Of a stretch of 64,000 bases of DNA, positions 24,864-39,800 are shown one piece after another. The notes below the pieces were generated by a model that saw only the letters and a program-made list of their open reading frames with translations, made no database searches and was not told the DNA's origin. The translations under genes and the position numbers were made by a program. This DNA comes from Aphrocallistes beatrix (lineage: Eukaryota; Porifera; Hexactinellida; Sceptrulophora; Aphrocallistidae). Position 1 is the first letter of the stretch. Each line of letters opens with the position of its first letter. Location: the NCBI GenBank assembly GCA_963281255.1, contig OY725504.1, forward strand, positions 1,798,001-1,862,000, given 5' to 3'.

Positions 24864-27800
24864 TAAATATACATTAATCGAGTTTTAATAGTAAGGATAA
24901 GTATTATACTAAATGTCGTTCCATTGTCTAAGGGCATGTTAAACTTTTAAATGATGAATATTACGATACTATAGATCATACTAAGTTCTTTCCTAATAAA
25001 TTGAAAAATATCGCCATTAACAAATAAGTAGTAAGTATAATGTAGTATAGCTAAATTATTTTTAAACTCATTTTTTTGGTTTTGCAATATGATTGAGGAC
25101 CTGGGAGATGGTTGAGATGTGAAATTTGGCACACAAGTGAATGATAATCGATCTATCATTGGTTCTTGTGTGAACCAATCAATTATCAAGGAAATGGAAT
25201 TTACACTTATATTTCATATAAAAGTTTGATACAGCAATTTTGTGTTTATTATTTGATTGTTAAAAGTTATTTAGTGATCAAATTGATTGATCATAAGCAA
25301 CAAAAAAACTGAAGACAAAAATATCCGAATACATTAGAACTCGGTTAATACGTACCCCTTTGGGAAGTGGAAAAAAGTACGTACTGCCATAAGTTCGTAC
25401 TAACCAAGTTGATATTCCATATGAATCTATATAATAGATGAATTCTGGTTCAGAGAAATTAGTACGTACTAAGCCGAAGTACATTGTATCACGAATAAGT
25501 ACTACTCAAGTTCTACTGTATTTTATAATGAATTTACATGAATAGAACGATTTATACTTCAAAGATTTGATGACAAAACCCCCGATTTAAACTGTACTAT
25601 TATTATTTAGTAGTCTAATTAATAGTAAAGCAGCATTTCTAGTCGAAGATAGCGATGATTTTACTCATTTCACCCAGATAGATGAAATATAATTCCCATT
25701 TTGTTATTGAAATTTGAAATTAAAGATAACTCATCTACGGCCTACTTAATACACTGCCGTGTATGTCACAGACAAGGCTAGTTTTGACAGAATCCAAATT
25801 TAGTTTAGAGCGATAAATCAAAAACTGTATACGATAGACCTTTGAAATGTATTATCACCGTATACAAACATCATATCAGAGTATTCAATTCAACTGTCAA
25901 AACGTTGATATGTCATCATGTGGTTGCGCAATAGGCTCTTTTAACATCAAAAATGATGCTGTTCTAGTTCATTTAAACATAACTATCTGGATTTGTAATG
26001 CTTGATTTTGATAGTAAACAAAAGGAATGCCTTAATCGAAAAAATCCGAAATTCTTAAGTAGAATGTCTATGCATTCCTTATTTGCTATGGAAACAAAGT
26101 ATCAAGTTATTACTTCAATAATATGTGTTCACACGTTTATTTTAATATTCTCTGAGTTATCTGGAATTTAATCCCGATCTATTGAGAAATAATGAGAATT
26201 GACAAAATCCTTGATAATTCAGATAGTATTGGAAAAACTAGTGAACAGTATTATTATTATATAGGAAATAATAGCTTGCGGATGGTATGATTTCTTACTA
26301 TCTACAATACACTAACCGGACAAAAGTATTTGCACACTTCATTATCTCACGTACATTTAATACTAAAATGGGTCTATCCATGAAGATTGAAACTTCGAAA
26401 CGGTTTGTGATACAACTAATCGGGTTTCAAATTCGAAATCTTCGCATTCGAATTAGTTATTGCAGGAAATTTCTAATCAATTATTGATTCCCAATGTTTT
26501 CAAATCATCAATCACTGCCACTTTGTGCCACATATGTCCATTTTTATCACTATACATGATGGTGATGTACTACCTCTTGTGTCACGGGTTGATAATTTTA
26601 CTAATTGGGTTGACCAATCTATTTAGAAATCTTGAACTATTACTAATTCGAATGTGAAGATTCTGAATCTTAAATCAGACTCCTAATAGCTCTTAGAGTT
26701 TGAATACATTCCCTTCATGGAAAGAGCCAATTTACTACTATTTGTATGGGGAATAATATAGTGTACAAATACTTTTGTCCGGTTAGTGTATATACCTTTT
26801 GAGTAATGGCATAAAAATGAGAAATGCATAGACATTCCAATTAAGATTTTTGGATTAAGATCTTCCTATTGTTGTCCTATAAAAAATCAAAGCATTAGAA
26901 ATGCAGATAACGATGTCTAAAATGGACTAGAGTAGCAGCATTTTTCACTCTAAAAGAACCTATTGCGAAATCACATGACGACATATCAACTTTTGTGGTA
27001 GGTTTTCAATACCTAGTAGAGGAACTCCCCACAATTTCAAATGCGAAGATAAAACGTGGCAACTTCCACAGATAAAAGCGCTATATATAGATAATGAATT
27101 TCTTACTATGAGTAGCGTCGAAATAAAGATTTGACTCAACCTTCGTTTGAAACTCAACAAACTTGACGTTATACATACATTGAAAGGGTCAACGCTGACT
27201 CTAAATTGTTTCTGTTGATTATCCGGTCTTGCATTTAAAATCGATTTCACTCGAAAAATCATCAAAATTGATTTTTTAAATTTTTGATGCGTAATGATGA
27301 CGTCATAACACAGTGATGAGCCATCATTTTTGGATGATAGTTGTATCATATTTGCGATATATTAATATACACATTCTATTAAAACTTTAGCCTTCTATCA
27401 CCTAAAATGGGTGAGTTATAGTCGAAAAACTGAGATTGCTAATTATAAAAAAGGTCACAATGACGTCATAATTTCATGATGGGTCGATATTTTCGAGGCC
27501 AGAACTTATTGGAACCATAGTCAAAAGATTCCCACTTGCCAAAAATCAGCTTTCTGTGCCTGTCAGTTCTTCAATCAATTCTTTACAGATATATATATAT
27601 ATCACTACCTAAAAAATGATGTTTCAATCTTTTGGAGAGACACCAATGAATTATGTTAATTTTTAGAGAGTACATACAGTGCAATTCATAATTATTGCAA
27701 CTTACACATCCTATTAAAACTAGACCATAGTTTCGAGTATTTGAGCATTTAGGTAACATTCTACATGTTTTACAGATACTTACACCATGTTTAAGGTAAA

Positions 27801-30800
27801 TGTTGGCTAATTAAATATTTTTCCACGCTTGTTCTATTTTTAGACTTGAACATTTGTTGATGACGTCATCACCGCATATTATTTTTCTTTGAGTTAGATT
27901 TCTTATTCACTTAGTATTGTTTCTGATACTATTATGGCCCAGGAAGCTACTAGAAACAAAGTTGTAGCATTAATTCAGGGAGGAAGGCACAGTGCGATCG
28001 AAATTGCGGTGTAGTGTAAACAAAACAACGGTTTACAGAATCAACGAACGTTTCAATAGAGGAGAATCACTGCGTCACAAGAAAGGAGCAGGTAGGCCGG
28101 ACATTCTACGTAAGAAGATCGCTTTATCGTGTACGAAATACGTTTCCAACGATAAGCAAAACCCTACCATGGAATAGCTGAGGAAATAAGCCGGAAACGT
28201 GGCGTTAATGTCTCAACCAGTGCGGGATACAGTTGTCAAGAATCTCTAGATTATTCGAAACCCTATCCGATTCATGTGCTGATGTTATCTGAAAAGAATC
28301 GCCTCGCACGTCAAGTGGGCTGCAAGGAATAAAGATAGGGATTGGTGTCATGCTGTATTTTCAGATGTGGCTAGTTTCTGGATTCAGAGCACGAATGTGG
28401 TGCAAAGGTTCAAAGAGTATGTATCAACCAACAGTCAAGCATTCAGCAAAGGTAAATATATGGCTGCGTTTTCTTCATTTGACACATTCCCTCTGTGTAT
28501 TTACACAAAACTTGGATTCACATTTCTTTGTCAAGATTTTGAAGTGGCATTTGTTGGAAAACGCTAAAGTTTTTCATGGTACAAAGTGGTTTTTAATCCA
28601 GGATAACCACCCGAAACATACTAGTCGTAGGTGCAAGGTTTGGATGACCGAAAATGTGCCAAATAACCAACTAGATTGGACCAGCCAAAGCCCAGACATC
28701 AACCCAATAGAGAACTTGTTCGGTTGGATGAAATATAAACTCAATCGAGATAGACCCAAAACAATTAAAGACCTAAAAGCACGACTGGGAGATATTTGGG
28801 ATTCTATCACCCCAGAAATTCTTGAACCTTATTATAGTTCAATGACACGCCGTTGCCAGATGGTGGTAGAAAATAACGGTTATAAGATAAACAAGCGCGC
28901 TTCGCTTGCTTGCGCTGCGCGGCTGGCGGACACTTTGTATCCGCCGGAGGCTCCCTTCGGTCGCCTGGGGTCACATTGGTTAATTATAAGGGAGATAACA
29001 TCTCTAATTATGTCCATCTTAGTGTTAAAATCGATTTCACTCGAAAAATCATCAAATTTTAAAATTTTAAAATTTTTGAAGAGTAATGATGACGTCATAA
29101 CAAAGTGATGAGTCATCATTTTTTGATGATAGTTGCATCATATGTGAGGTATGTTAGTATACAGATTCTATTAAAATTTCAGCCTTCTATCTCCTATAAT
29201 GGCTGAGATATGCCCGAATAACTGTGTTGCTTAACTTTTAAAAATGTGACAATGACGTCATAATTCTATGATGAGTCGACATTTTGCTCTGAACTCAGAA
29301 CTTACTGGAGCCATAGCCAAAAAACTCCCACATGCCAAAAATCAGCCTTCTGCGCCCAGCAGTTTCTTCAATCAATTCGTTACAGATATATATATATATA
29401 TATATACAATAATCGAGTTTTAATAGTAAGGATTATTGATCTTAAACATCCCTATTTGATATTAGAATTATAAAAAGTACAAACTAATTCATATAAGATA
29501 ATAATATGGGCTCAAATATGGAGTTGCAATTAGAGATGCACCGGATATCCGGTTTATATCCGGTATCCGGACATTTTCGTTGATTTGCCGGATATCCGGT
29601 CCGGCCGGATAATAATAAGTATCCGGCCGGATATTAATATATTGACAAAATTCATGAATTGATGAAATACTACAGTAACAAACTCAAATTATACACTGCG
29701 CTATAACAAACTTATCGAGAGACTAATAATGGAAATCGAATAATCCTAAATTTTTCTGGATAAAGAGAAGACATTCTCCCTTTTCTCGTAACAATTTGTT
29801 ACGCTTTTCTTCAAATACAATTCCAGCACTACTAAATAATATTTCACTATAAACTGAACTAGGTGGAGCCCTAAATATTTAATCGCAACCCCAACTAAGT
29901 TTGGATATGACAAAGCATTATCCCATAAAGTTGCTTGTGAAAGTACTGCAAATGATTCCATAGCGGAGTTGTACTCTAGTTTTTTGGAGTTTTACTTCAC
30001 AATAATCGTCGAGCACTCTTTACATATAGCTCTTGAATTGTCAGAGCTGTTGACAACAAAAATCGACCAAATCTCACTCATTGTGAAGTTAATGTGAACC
30101 TATTATCAATTGCAATGTGTAGAAGCTAATAATTGTGAACTTTATAATACCTATGTATTATTCATAGTTAAAACATTGTGGTCCTCAGTGGGTAACCAAT
30201 AATATCCGGTATCCAGCCGGATAACCGGATAATTGGAGGCCGGATATCTTATCCGCCCGGATAGGTAATTTTCCTATCCGGTGCATCTCTTGTTGCAATA
30301 ATTATGAATTATACTGTATGTAGGTGCTTGCAGAAAAAGAATTTCATCAATCGTTTAAATCATTTGCTCTAGTTATGCCACCCTCCTTCTGAGATCAGAA
30401 ACCTCTAAAAATTATACTTTCATTTTTTTCTGAAACAATTTGTCAACAGAAATAATACCATTATTTGATATACTCTGCGACATAAATGATGTTTAATATC
30501 ATGGTAACTATAGATTTGTCAAAGTACAAAAGGTTTCTGAATTAGGGACTTGACTTTTCGATTTTCCATAATATTCAGCAGAAATTTGTCTAATTTGTCC
30601 ACAAAGCCTTTCCCTAGCATATTATGCATATTTAAATGCAATCAATTCATTATATCGTATAGACCAATCATGATTAATAGTTATATATTCATTTAAAACC
30701 TTCTTATATGATTTACTTCAAGTTAAAGAAACTATTCGCATGGTGTCGGACATGATAATTCTCCCCCCCCTTTTTCAGAATTTGTTTAACTCCCATTACC

Positions 30801-33800
30801 GTATACATATATACTATTTGGTATATATCCAGTTAATGTTGCATTTACTATAAAATCAGAATTATCTGCTCGTTGATTCGTTCCTTTATCCATTATTCAT
30901 TCGAAAGTCACTAGTCTTAAAAGCAAAGTAATATATATAGGGTGTCTCAAAAGTTCTGCAACAACCAATTTTACTGTGTTAATTGGACTAAGATCACTTG
31001 GTTTTAGTCCAAATTAGCCTCCATAAATGAAATCTAGCACCCTTCTTGCATAGAAATGAGCTTAACTCATTACGCAAAAGATATTTCTTATAAAATTTTA
31101 AATAATTACATTCCATTGACTCCAAAATTCGGAGCTCAAAAGTGTCAAGTTTGGAGATCACTATTTTTCTGATGAAATATTACATTAATCACTTCTATAT
31201 TCTGTAATTGATTGAAATACTAAAATAATATTATTACTTTTGATTTATGTACGGAAATCTTCTATAAGAACGCGAGTATTTTTAAGTATAGACGTCAAAT
31301 GTACCTGGGATATGAGTTTTTTTATTGAGATAAAAAATATTCTTTACTAGACAACGATATATATGATCCATCATTGAAAATAAAATGAGAAAAACAGGCC
31401 ATTGGGAGTGCAAAATAATTAAGATAATCCTCCCTATTTTTGATTAAAAAGAGGTATCGGATATTCGATCTATTTATCTATGTATAATGCATCTGCAATA
31501 TTTGTTGCAGAACTTTTGAGACACCCTGTAGTATGCCCATGGTATCAGACATAATATTTTATTTTCAGAATTCAAATTTCCTTTTTTATTCTACTATTGA
31601 TCAAAGAAATGTTAGATGGATATTAAAATACGTACATATAATCACTGATTACTCAATGCATGAATATGCGTATAATCTTTGATACATTCTTGAAGTATTA
31701 GATTATCTTTATCTTTATTTTATGATATCCCCTATACTTTGTGCGTTAAATTCAACGACCGCTCTTAGGACTTTGTTTGCTCCATTGAAGCGACCTAAAA
31801 CTTCCTTAAACGTGCGATGAGATTATTCAAGCACTGATTCTGCGAAGTATCCAAGGCCCAGAGGTCTTGAATCTGGGCGATTAGCATTTACAGTTAGTAA
31901 GAATTCCTCTAGATGGTCAAGTAGTATGTGAAGCTTTGTGCTTGGTATTAAATTATGGATGGTAATTTGCTGAGCTTTGATATATGTGTCTTTTGTTGAT
32001 TCCAATTTCAAATGCTCAAACTCTCCCTCAATTCCAAATTCAACTTTCTTTCAACTTTTTATCCGACTTTGTAATATCTTGTGCTATTCTTTGTTGCATA
32101 TCAACATATGCCTTTTGAAAGTCTTGTATAGAAGCTTCCAAACCTTATAATAGTATTTTCCCAAACACTTTGTGTTTTAACTTACTTGCAGACGGTAGAA
32201 CAGGTATGAGGGGACTAAGAGCAGGAAATTCCTTAGCTTCTTTGAGATATCACCCGTATATGTTCCACCATGATATTGCTGCCTAGGACTTACTAATGGT
32301 GCTATAAATGACTCTTCAAACCGCTTATACTCATCTTTACCTAAAATCTTTAGTGGGATTATGTCCAACAATTTTTCACGAAGGCCTAGAATTCCATGTA
32401 CGGGAGCTATGGGAAAGGATTGTAGGGGACTTTCGAAATTAGTGAAAATCCGAGAGCGAAAAATACCATTCTTTGGAATACTATTGGGCACTTTTAAATT
32501 GTTCGTTAAATTTCGTATACATTTCATCAAAATGGGTTCCAGTTCGCGAAATTCCAGGCTCACCGTTAATTTTATTGTACAAACAATAAGGACAAGGATG
32601 ACGAGCATTTCCACCTTTGATTCCTAGAACCTGACATAATCCTCTAAATCACAAGTTAGTACATCATTTGGTTGATCTAAGGTTAGATCAAGAAGCCTTA
32701 TAATTTGCTCTATATTAAATGGAGTTTCAATACAATCTGCTACTGCCACTATTAATGTTCCTTCTACACTATCGACAAACTGAAGACCGTGAATTAGGCT
32801 AAGGACAACTTTTAACCAACCCTGGCCATGATTAATGCCATGACGATTTAGTTGACTTGGTTTTCCACGAATTTCTTCAACTCGTTTTAGGAGGTTATCA
32901 ATATTATTACAATATCTGACTTCAGTGGGAGATTTAATGTCATTGTTGTCTTCAAGTTGAACGATCGCAGATTAAAATAAATCAATTACATTCTCCTTCT
33001 CAGGATTTGGGTATATCGAGTGTTTGGTGTACGCTTCATAAATTGGCATATTGTGTGCAATTGATCATTTGTCAAATTAAGTTCTCGTTGAAGTCCTCTT
33101 TAGAAGTTTGACCTTCATCGACATATTTCCATAACCAAGAAGTGGTATAACATTGGGCATCGAAGAAGCTGCTCGTTGATGTAGTATAGTCGATACAACT
33201 GTATCGCTAAGCCCTTTTCGATTTAATGTATCGATAATATTTTGCACGGAGTTACGCTTTGTTCATATATGAATTTTCTTTATAGACAAGCATTTTCGAC
33301 ACTTAACTGGCGTTTGCCTAACCCAAGTGTTCTGATTATCTCGCTCAAGTGGATTTGTATCAAATTGTGCTGCCTCGTTATCCATATTGGAGATGTGTCT
33401 CAAGGAGAACACCACTAGGCTTTGACTTTCTAGTGCAAATTTCGAGTTTGTGAAGAGCAGTTACACATGATTTGCACAATACACATAGAAAGAAAGGGAT
33501 AATCTCTGGAGAATATGCTATTTCCTTTTCTATATCGATATCGTGACTTTATTTTGGATATATGCGATATAATATCAACTCATTGGAGTTTCACAATTTT
33601 CGAAGAACATAGTCGACAAACATTTTTCACTGCTTCTAAATGATATGATGACATTGTGATACAAAGTGGATTAATATATGTTTATTTTAGTAAATAAACT
33701 AATTGTTTGAGTTCTATTTCAGAAAGTACAAAATATCAAATGGGTGGATGAAGTAATTCACACACTAATAAATATTCTACAGAGCGTGAACATTTAATCG

Positions 33801-36800
33801 AATTTTATAAGAATTCTGAAACATACGATAAATACAGATAATTCGACAATGATTAAGGAATACATACTTGCGTATCCTTGAAAAGTCCAGAGCAATAATC
33901 TTTTAAAATTAGAAAACAGATTAAATATATTTCGATCATTTTATGCTGGCTGACTTTGTTCCGATATGGCTAGTAATTCAACAAATCTCAGTGAAAGATG
34001 ACATAAATATACAAATATCATGCTTGTGGCTTTCGAGTTAATAATGGATAAAGAAACGAAGCAACGAGCAAATAATTCTGTTTTTATAGTAATGCAACAT
34101 TAACTGGATATATACCAAATAGTATATATGTATAATGGAAGTTAAACAAATTCTAAAAAAGGGGGGAGAATTATCATGTCCGACACCATTTGAATAGTTA
34201 CTATTACTTGAAGTAAAACATATTAGAAGGTTTTAAATTAATATATAACTATTAATCTTGATTGGTCTATACAATATGATGAATTGATTGCGTTTAAATA
34301 TGCAAAATATGCTAGGGAAAGGCTTTGTGGAGTCCCTAATTCAGAAACCTTTTGTACTTTGACAAATCTATAGTTACCATGATATTAAACATCATTTGTG
34401 TCGAACAGTATCAAATAATGGCATTATTTCGGTTGACAAATTGTTTGGTATTTTTAAGTATTTTTCGAGGTTTCTGAATCCAGACGGAGATTGGCATAAC
34501 TAGAGCAAATGATTTAAACGTTCGATGAAATTTTTTTAATGCAAACACCTACATATGTACTCTCTAAAAATTAACATAATTCATTGGTGTCTCCTCCAAA
34601 AGATTGAAACTTCATTTTTCAGGTAGTTATATGAATTTACAATAATCGAGTTTTAATAGTAAGGATATTTCCTTTTCAAGTCACATCTAAATCCTCTCAA
34701 CATCTACTCAGGTTCGCACTGTTGCCTCCTCCTGCTTCTACAACATCAATAACATCCCGTGTATTAGAAAGTGTCTCTCTGTGGAAGTCTGTGAAGCTCT
34801 CGTTAATGCTCTTATTACATCTCGACTTGATGACTGTAACAGCATATTGTATGGTTGCCCCTCATCCCTCTTACCTCGACTCCAGCGAGTCCATAGCCGT
34901 GCACCCAGACTTATCTACATTGTCTCCCGTACCTTTTCGTCATCTCCTCTTCTTACCAAACTCGACTGACTGCATGTAAAGGATACCGCCCGCGAAAAAC
35001 GATATGATTTGGCTTACAACTTATGATAAAAGTAGAGCTATATGAGATGTTAAGCGTGGGAACTTATCTCCTTCTAGAAATACTTACGCTTCCAAACCGC
35101 TTTTGATTTAGATTTCAAGTTTTTAGATATTGTGTCTCAAAGTCTCTTTTTATCCTTTTTTGTTAGCACATCCCAATGGTAGGCACCCGGCCGCTCAAAA
35201 GATTTAAGACATACCAAGGAAATAAATGCTTCCAAAATCGAATCATAGATAGTCTATCATATTTGCCACCTCATAGGACCAAAAGAAAGTTAAAATGACA
35301 TTCGAATTCTCCATATTCGATTCGAATTCGAATTCTCGAATTCGATTCGGATTCGAATTCTCCATATTCCAATTTCTCATTTTATAACATTTCCACTGGA
35401 TTAATCAATTAAAACTTTTCAAAATAACTAATAATATCTTAAAAAACAGACTTTAATAACATTTAGAAGCAGGCTTAAGAGAGCTTAGTAAATCGCCAAA
35501 ATCTTGCTTTAAATGAACTGTTGTGCAATGATATGATGATCAATGGAAATTTTAACAACGAATATATATTTTGATGCCATATTTATACAGTAGCTAGACT
35601 CAAGTTTTCAACAACCGCAGAAACCTCCCTACAAATAGTATTAAAGTGGGTCTATTCATAAAGAAATATGTTCTCAAATTATAAGGAATACAGTAGAACC
35701 TCTATATTTGGGAACATTTTTTTGCCTTTTTTGAATAGATCCAATTGGATACTATTTGCATTGAAGATTTCGTGGTGGTCAAATACTTTTTTATGGGTAG
35801 TATATACAGGGTGTGCTAAAAAAATTGAGACATTTTCTTTTTACATATTTTTGCAATATCTTTTATTTGATAAAAGGAAGATTCCAGTATTATGTTTATA
35901 TATCATTACTTTGTCATAATTATTTATTGAAAAATTAGCATAGTTTAAAATGAACGAATTAGAGAAACCGCAAAATGGTAGAATCGCTATATCTAGTGCA
36001 TCAGAAATATTCACTTTTTTAAAACATGGAAATATCTTTCGTGCAACAATATATCGTGCTGTTAAAAGGCTATGGCATAAGTATGTCTAGAAAGGAAGGA
36101 TCTGGCAGAAAAGTCAAAGACCAGACAAAAATAGCTGATCGTCTTAGACGTAATAATAATAATAGTATACATTTATATAGCGCAGATTCCATATTAATAT
36201 GTTCAAGTGCGATGTACAATTCAATAAAAGTAGGTGTGTGTTATGCATGTATGTATGTATGTATGTATGTATGTACGTATGTGTATATATGCGTATGTAT
36301 GTGTATATATGCGTATGTATGTGTATGTATGCTTGTAAGGTATGTATATGCATTGAAATTAATTTAAGTGGAGAAAATATTGAATTCTGGTACAAGAACG
36401 ACTGGCCACCAAATTCCCCAGACCTGAATCCTCTTGATTATGAGATATGGGGTATTCTCGAGGCTGATGTCTACAGAAAACCCACGAAAAGTTTGGAAGC
36501 GTTGACGCGAAGGATTCAGCAGACTTGGGATTTTCTTCAAATGACCATTGTTAATAACTGTATTGATTCGTTTAAGAAGCGCCTTAGAAAATGTGTAGAT
36601 GCTAAAGGAGCTTGTTTTGAATAAAATGTGAAGATAAATGCATTGTTATGATACTCTTGTGGTAAATTCTAGTTTTGCATCGTTTTGTGTTTTGTCTCAA
36701 TTTCTTTGGCGCACCCTGTATACTAGTGTATTACATTGTTAAGGTCTAACCTACTTGGTTAATGATTCTAAGCTGATCGTGTATTAATCCATTCGGCTAT

Positions 36801-39800
36801 TAATGCATCCTTGGTTATTTTACTGCAAGGCATTATAATAAGCAGGCTATGATTATACTATTATAACAATTATATATTTTTATATGGACAATATTTTACA
36901 GAGGCAAAAAAAATGGAGGGGGGAAAAGAAACTTGGAGGAAGGTAATTACACCTCCCCGAGGCCCTCGCTCTAGAAGACCCTTGATTACTTTTCCGCACA
37001 GTGGAAGTATTAAGTAGCGGAAAGTTAGAATTCCCACTTGACGGAGATCATTTGTAATTCTTACATTACCAAGTTAGTCATAGGATATTGGGATTGAAAT
37101 AGCTAATCCGATCACAGATCCAAAGAAGATTCACAGCCTTCACCTCCCCATTAGTAAACCCAGTAGGGGGTTATATGTCAATCTCTTTTGTAACTTCTTC
37201 CGAAATCCCATTTAAATATCCTTGGCCCGGGCTTTAGAAAACTAGTATACTTTAATAATTCAACAGTAATTGTAATTTGATATTTAATTTTGGCAATTAA
37301 TAATATTTTTCGAGTAATTGTAGGATATTGTAATCGAAACAAAATGGTCCCTCTCACAGACGGGATTGGAGTGTGCTTCCAAATCATTGTGAGAATAGAA
37401 ATGTGAAATGTTATCATTTATTAACTCCCTGTAGTCCCATTTTAACCCGATCACTCCTACAAATGAAAGCTCTCAACCAGTGTATTATACAGCCTTCCAG
37501 AGATACACTCCTAGGCTCATACTCAATTATTTCCATACGCCTAAATCAATAGATAACATTTCGATTTAGGGTAAATTAAGTAATATTCTGAATTTTACTC
37601 TCCAAAACCTTTCAGGCTTAAAATTATGTGCGGCTTGCAGACACTGCGTGTTCGCATAGTCTCCCTGTGGGCCCCTGGAGTTACTCAATCTAACCCATTT
37701 TGTGATTTTTTTTTTAACTTTACATAAATATTGTATACAAAAGTTAACAAATAATTTATCATGTAAGCCAGAAAATATGATATCCGAAATCTACACCCTA
37801 AAAAACCCATGTCACCCGATGGAAGCTAGTCTCTAGCATATTTTTCAAAATTCGTCAAATGGTGTAGAAATATGTATATAAAGGTGTGAAAATAAGCACA
37901 TAATCTTTTTTATTGCTATATTCTATTATACATTTAAGATATCAAACATAAGTTGTGGCTTTGAAGTATTTTTATAACAATGACAATCTATTGTAGTGTC
38001 TACAATGATTTCTATTGTAATAGTGTTAGTGTAGTAATATATTTTGTACAAGCGCGCTTCGCTTGCATGCGCAGCGTAGCTGGCGTACACTTTGTGTCCG
38101 GCAGAGGCACCCTTTGGCACCTGGGCTCACATTGATTAATTATAAGGGAGATAACATGCCTAAATACTATGTCTGTCTTACTGTTAAAATCGCTATCACT
38201 CGAAAAATCATTAAAGATACCGCCCTCGAAAAAACATATGATTTGCATTACAGCATACGATGAAAGTAGAGCTATAAGAGATGTTAAGCGTGGGGAGGTA
38301 TCTCCATCAAGAAATACTGGCACATTCCAAACCGTTTTTGAATCTCATTTCTAGATTTTGAGATACAGTGTCTCAAAGTCAGTTTTTTTAATTTTCCGCT
38401 AGCACATCTTAATGGTAGAAATTTAGGCACTCAATGAATTGTTTAGGACATACCAAGGAATCAAACGCTTCCAAAATCGAATCATAGATAGTCTATCATA
38501 TTTGCAACTTCATAGGACCAGAAGAAAGTTAAAATGACAAATATTGTAAATTTTATCGGTGTCCGAAAAAAAAGGGCCAAAAATGTCTGTTTTTGGGGGG
38601 AAATCAAGAATAAAATCACCGAGTTAGAATATATCCAAAAAATGGTGGTCCTACCTGCATCGCCTAATGATATGGAACAACTCTTGAAATTTTTAAACTT
38701 CTATCTCAAACCAAATTTGAGAAATAATTCTGTAAAGACGGTCAATTTTGAAATTTCAAAGTCCCGAGATATGGAGATTTTAAGTTTAGGTGTTAAGAAG
38801 AATGTAAAATGAGTTATTAATAATGCACATAAGCATCCACAGACATTTATTCGCATCTATACTGCTGATTTAAGTATATTAAAGCCAAATATTTATCAAA
38901 AATAGCAAAAGTACCCTCAAAATCCACAAATTTCCTTGAGGCCCCTAACTCCGAATATTTTGAGATAATTGTAGATAATATTTCATATTCCTGGCACTGC
39001 GAAGTATAATCTATCAGTTTAGAATGAATAAAAAGCTTCCAAAAAGTATATTAGGAAGTTAGAGCTTTTTATAATGTCCAAAGGTGCTAAAACAATGTTA
39101 AGGTTCATATCATTAAAAAAATATCAAATAAGTTAAAAACTAATTGGTAAATCAGTTAAAATCCTCCAATAATTTTTCAATATTTATTAACGCTAAACTT
39201 TAGGGGGTTATTTCACAAAAAATAAAAAAAATTGCCGTCCAAATAGTGCTATCAGATGGTTGACCGATCAGTAATACAATGAAATTAGCAATAAAACATT
39301 TTGCCTTTTATTTTACGCCAGGCAAGATTTTTCGAGGGCGGTATCCTTAAATTAATCAGTTTTAAATTTTTGATGCATAATTATGACGTCATGACATAGT
39401 GATGAGTCATCATTTTTTGATGATGTATCATATGTGAAGATTATTATTATACATATTCAATTAAAATTTCAGCCTTCTAACACCAAAAATGGCTGAGTTA
39501 TTGCAGAAAAACTGAAATTTCTAATTATAAAAAATGGTGACAATGACTTCATTATTCTATGATGAGTCGACATTTTCGTATGAGCTCAGAACTTAGTCGA
39601 TTCATTGCCAAAAGACCCCACATGCTAAAAATCAGCTTTCTGTGCTTAGCAGTTTCTTCAATCAATTCGTTACATATACACTGCCTGAACAAAAGTATTC
39701 GTACACCCCATAATTTCCCATACAAATAGTTATAATACAGATTTATTTAGCGAGTCAAGGTATTTAATTGGTAAGAGATACGCTTAATTTAACTTCAAAT

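Larger units (their letters stand above)
27677..30316 (+). mobile_element. Tc1-type transposon with two nested insertions
   Basis: The left end CAGTGCAATTCATAATTATT and right end AATAATTATGAATTATACTG are inverted, with two mismatches in the first 25 bases, and flanked by TA (27675-27676 and 30317-30318). The flanks rejoin a sequence seen uninterrupted in the right arm of family L. An H repeat (28892-29432) and a hAT MITE (29531-30291) sit inside. Confidence 0.85.
27601..34630 (-). mobile_element. Long-TIR DNA transposon (family L)
   Basis: The terminal inverted repeats are about 600-670 bp. The left arm is 27601-27676 plus 30319-30910. The right arm is 34028-34630. Ends read ACTACCTAAAAAATGATG and CTTCATTTTTCAGGTAGT. 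The left arm is interrupted by a Tc1 element. The interior carries a broken minus-strand gene of an uncharacterised TE protein family. Without nested insertions the element would be about 3.8 kb. Superfamily not determined. Confidence 0.7.
27232..34668 (-). repeat. H-family repeat, copy g, split by a 7-kb insertion
   Basis: 27232-27600 is the H-family interior in reverse, ending in TTCAATCAATTC, TTTACAG and (TA)n. The family's terminal piece AATCGAGTTTTAATAGTAAGGA reappears at 34645-34668. The long-TIR element 27601-34630 therefore inserted into the (TA)n tract. The GC-rich 3' end of this copy is missing. Confidence 0.65.

Noticed and set aside
36026-36395. Tyr/Val/Cys- and His/Thr/Tyr-rich open frames
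   Set aside because: They come from the TATG microsatellite and not from a gene.
38534-38812. 92-codon open frame in the F element
   Set aside because: The full-length F copies at 51823 and 57804 do not keep this frame open, so it is probably chance.
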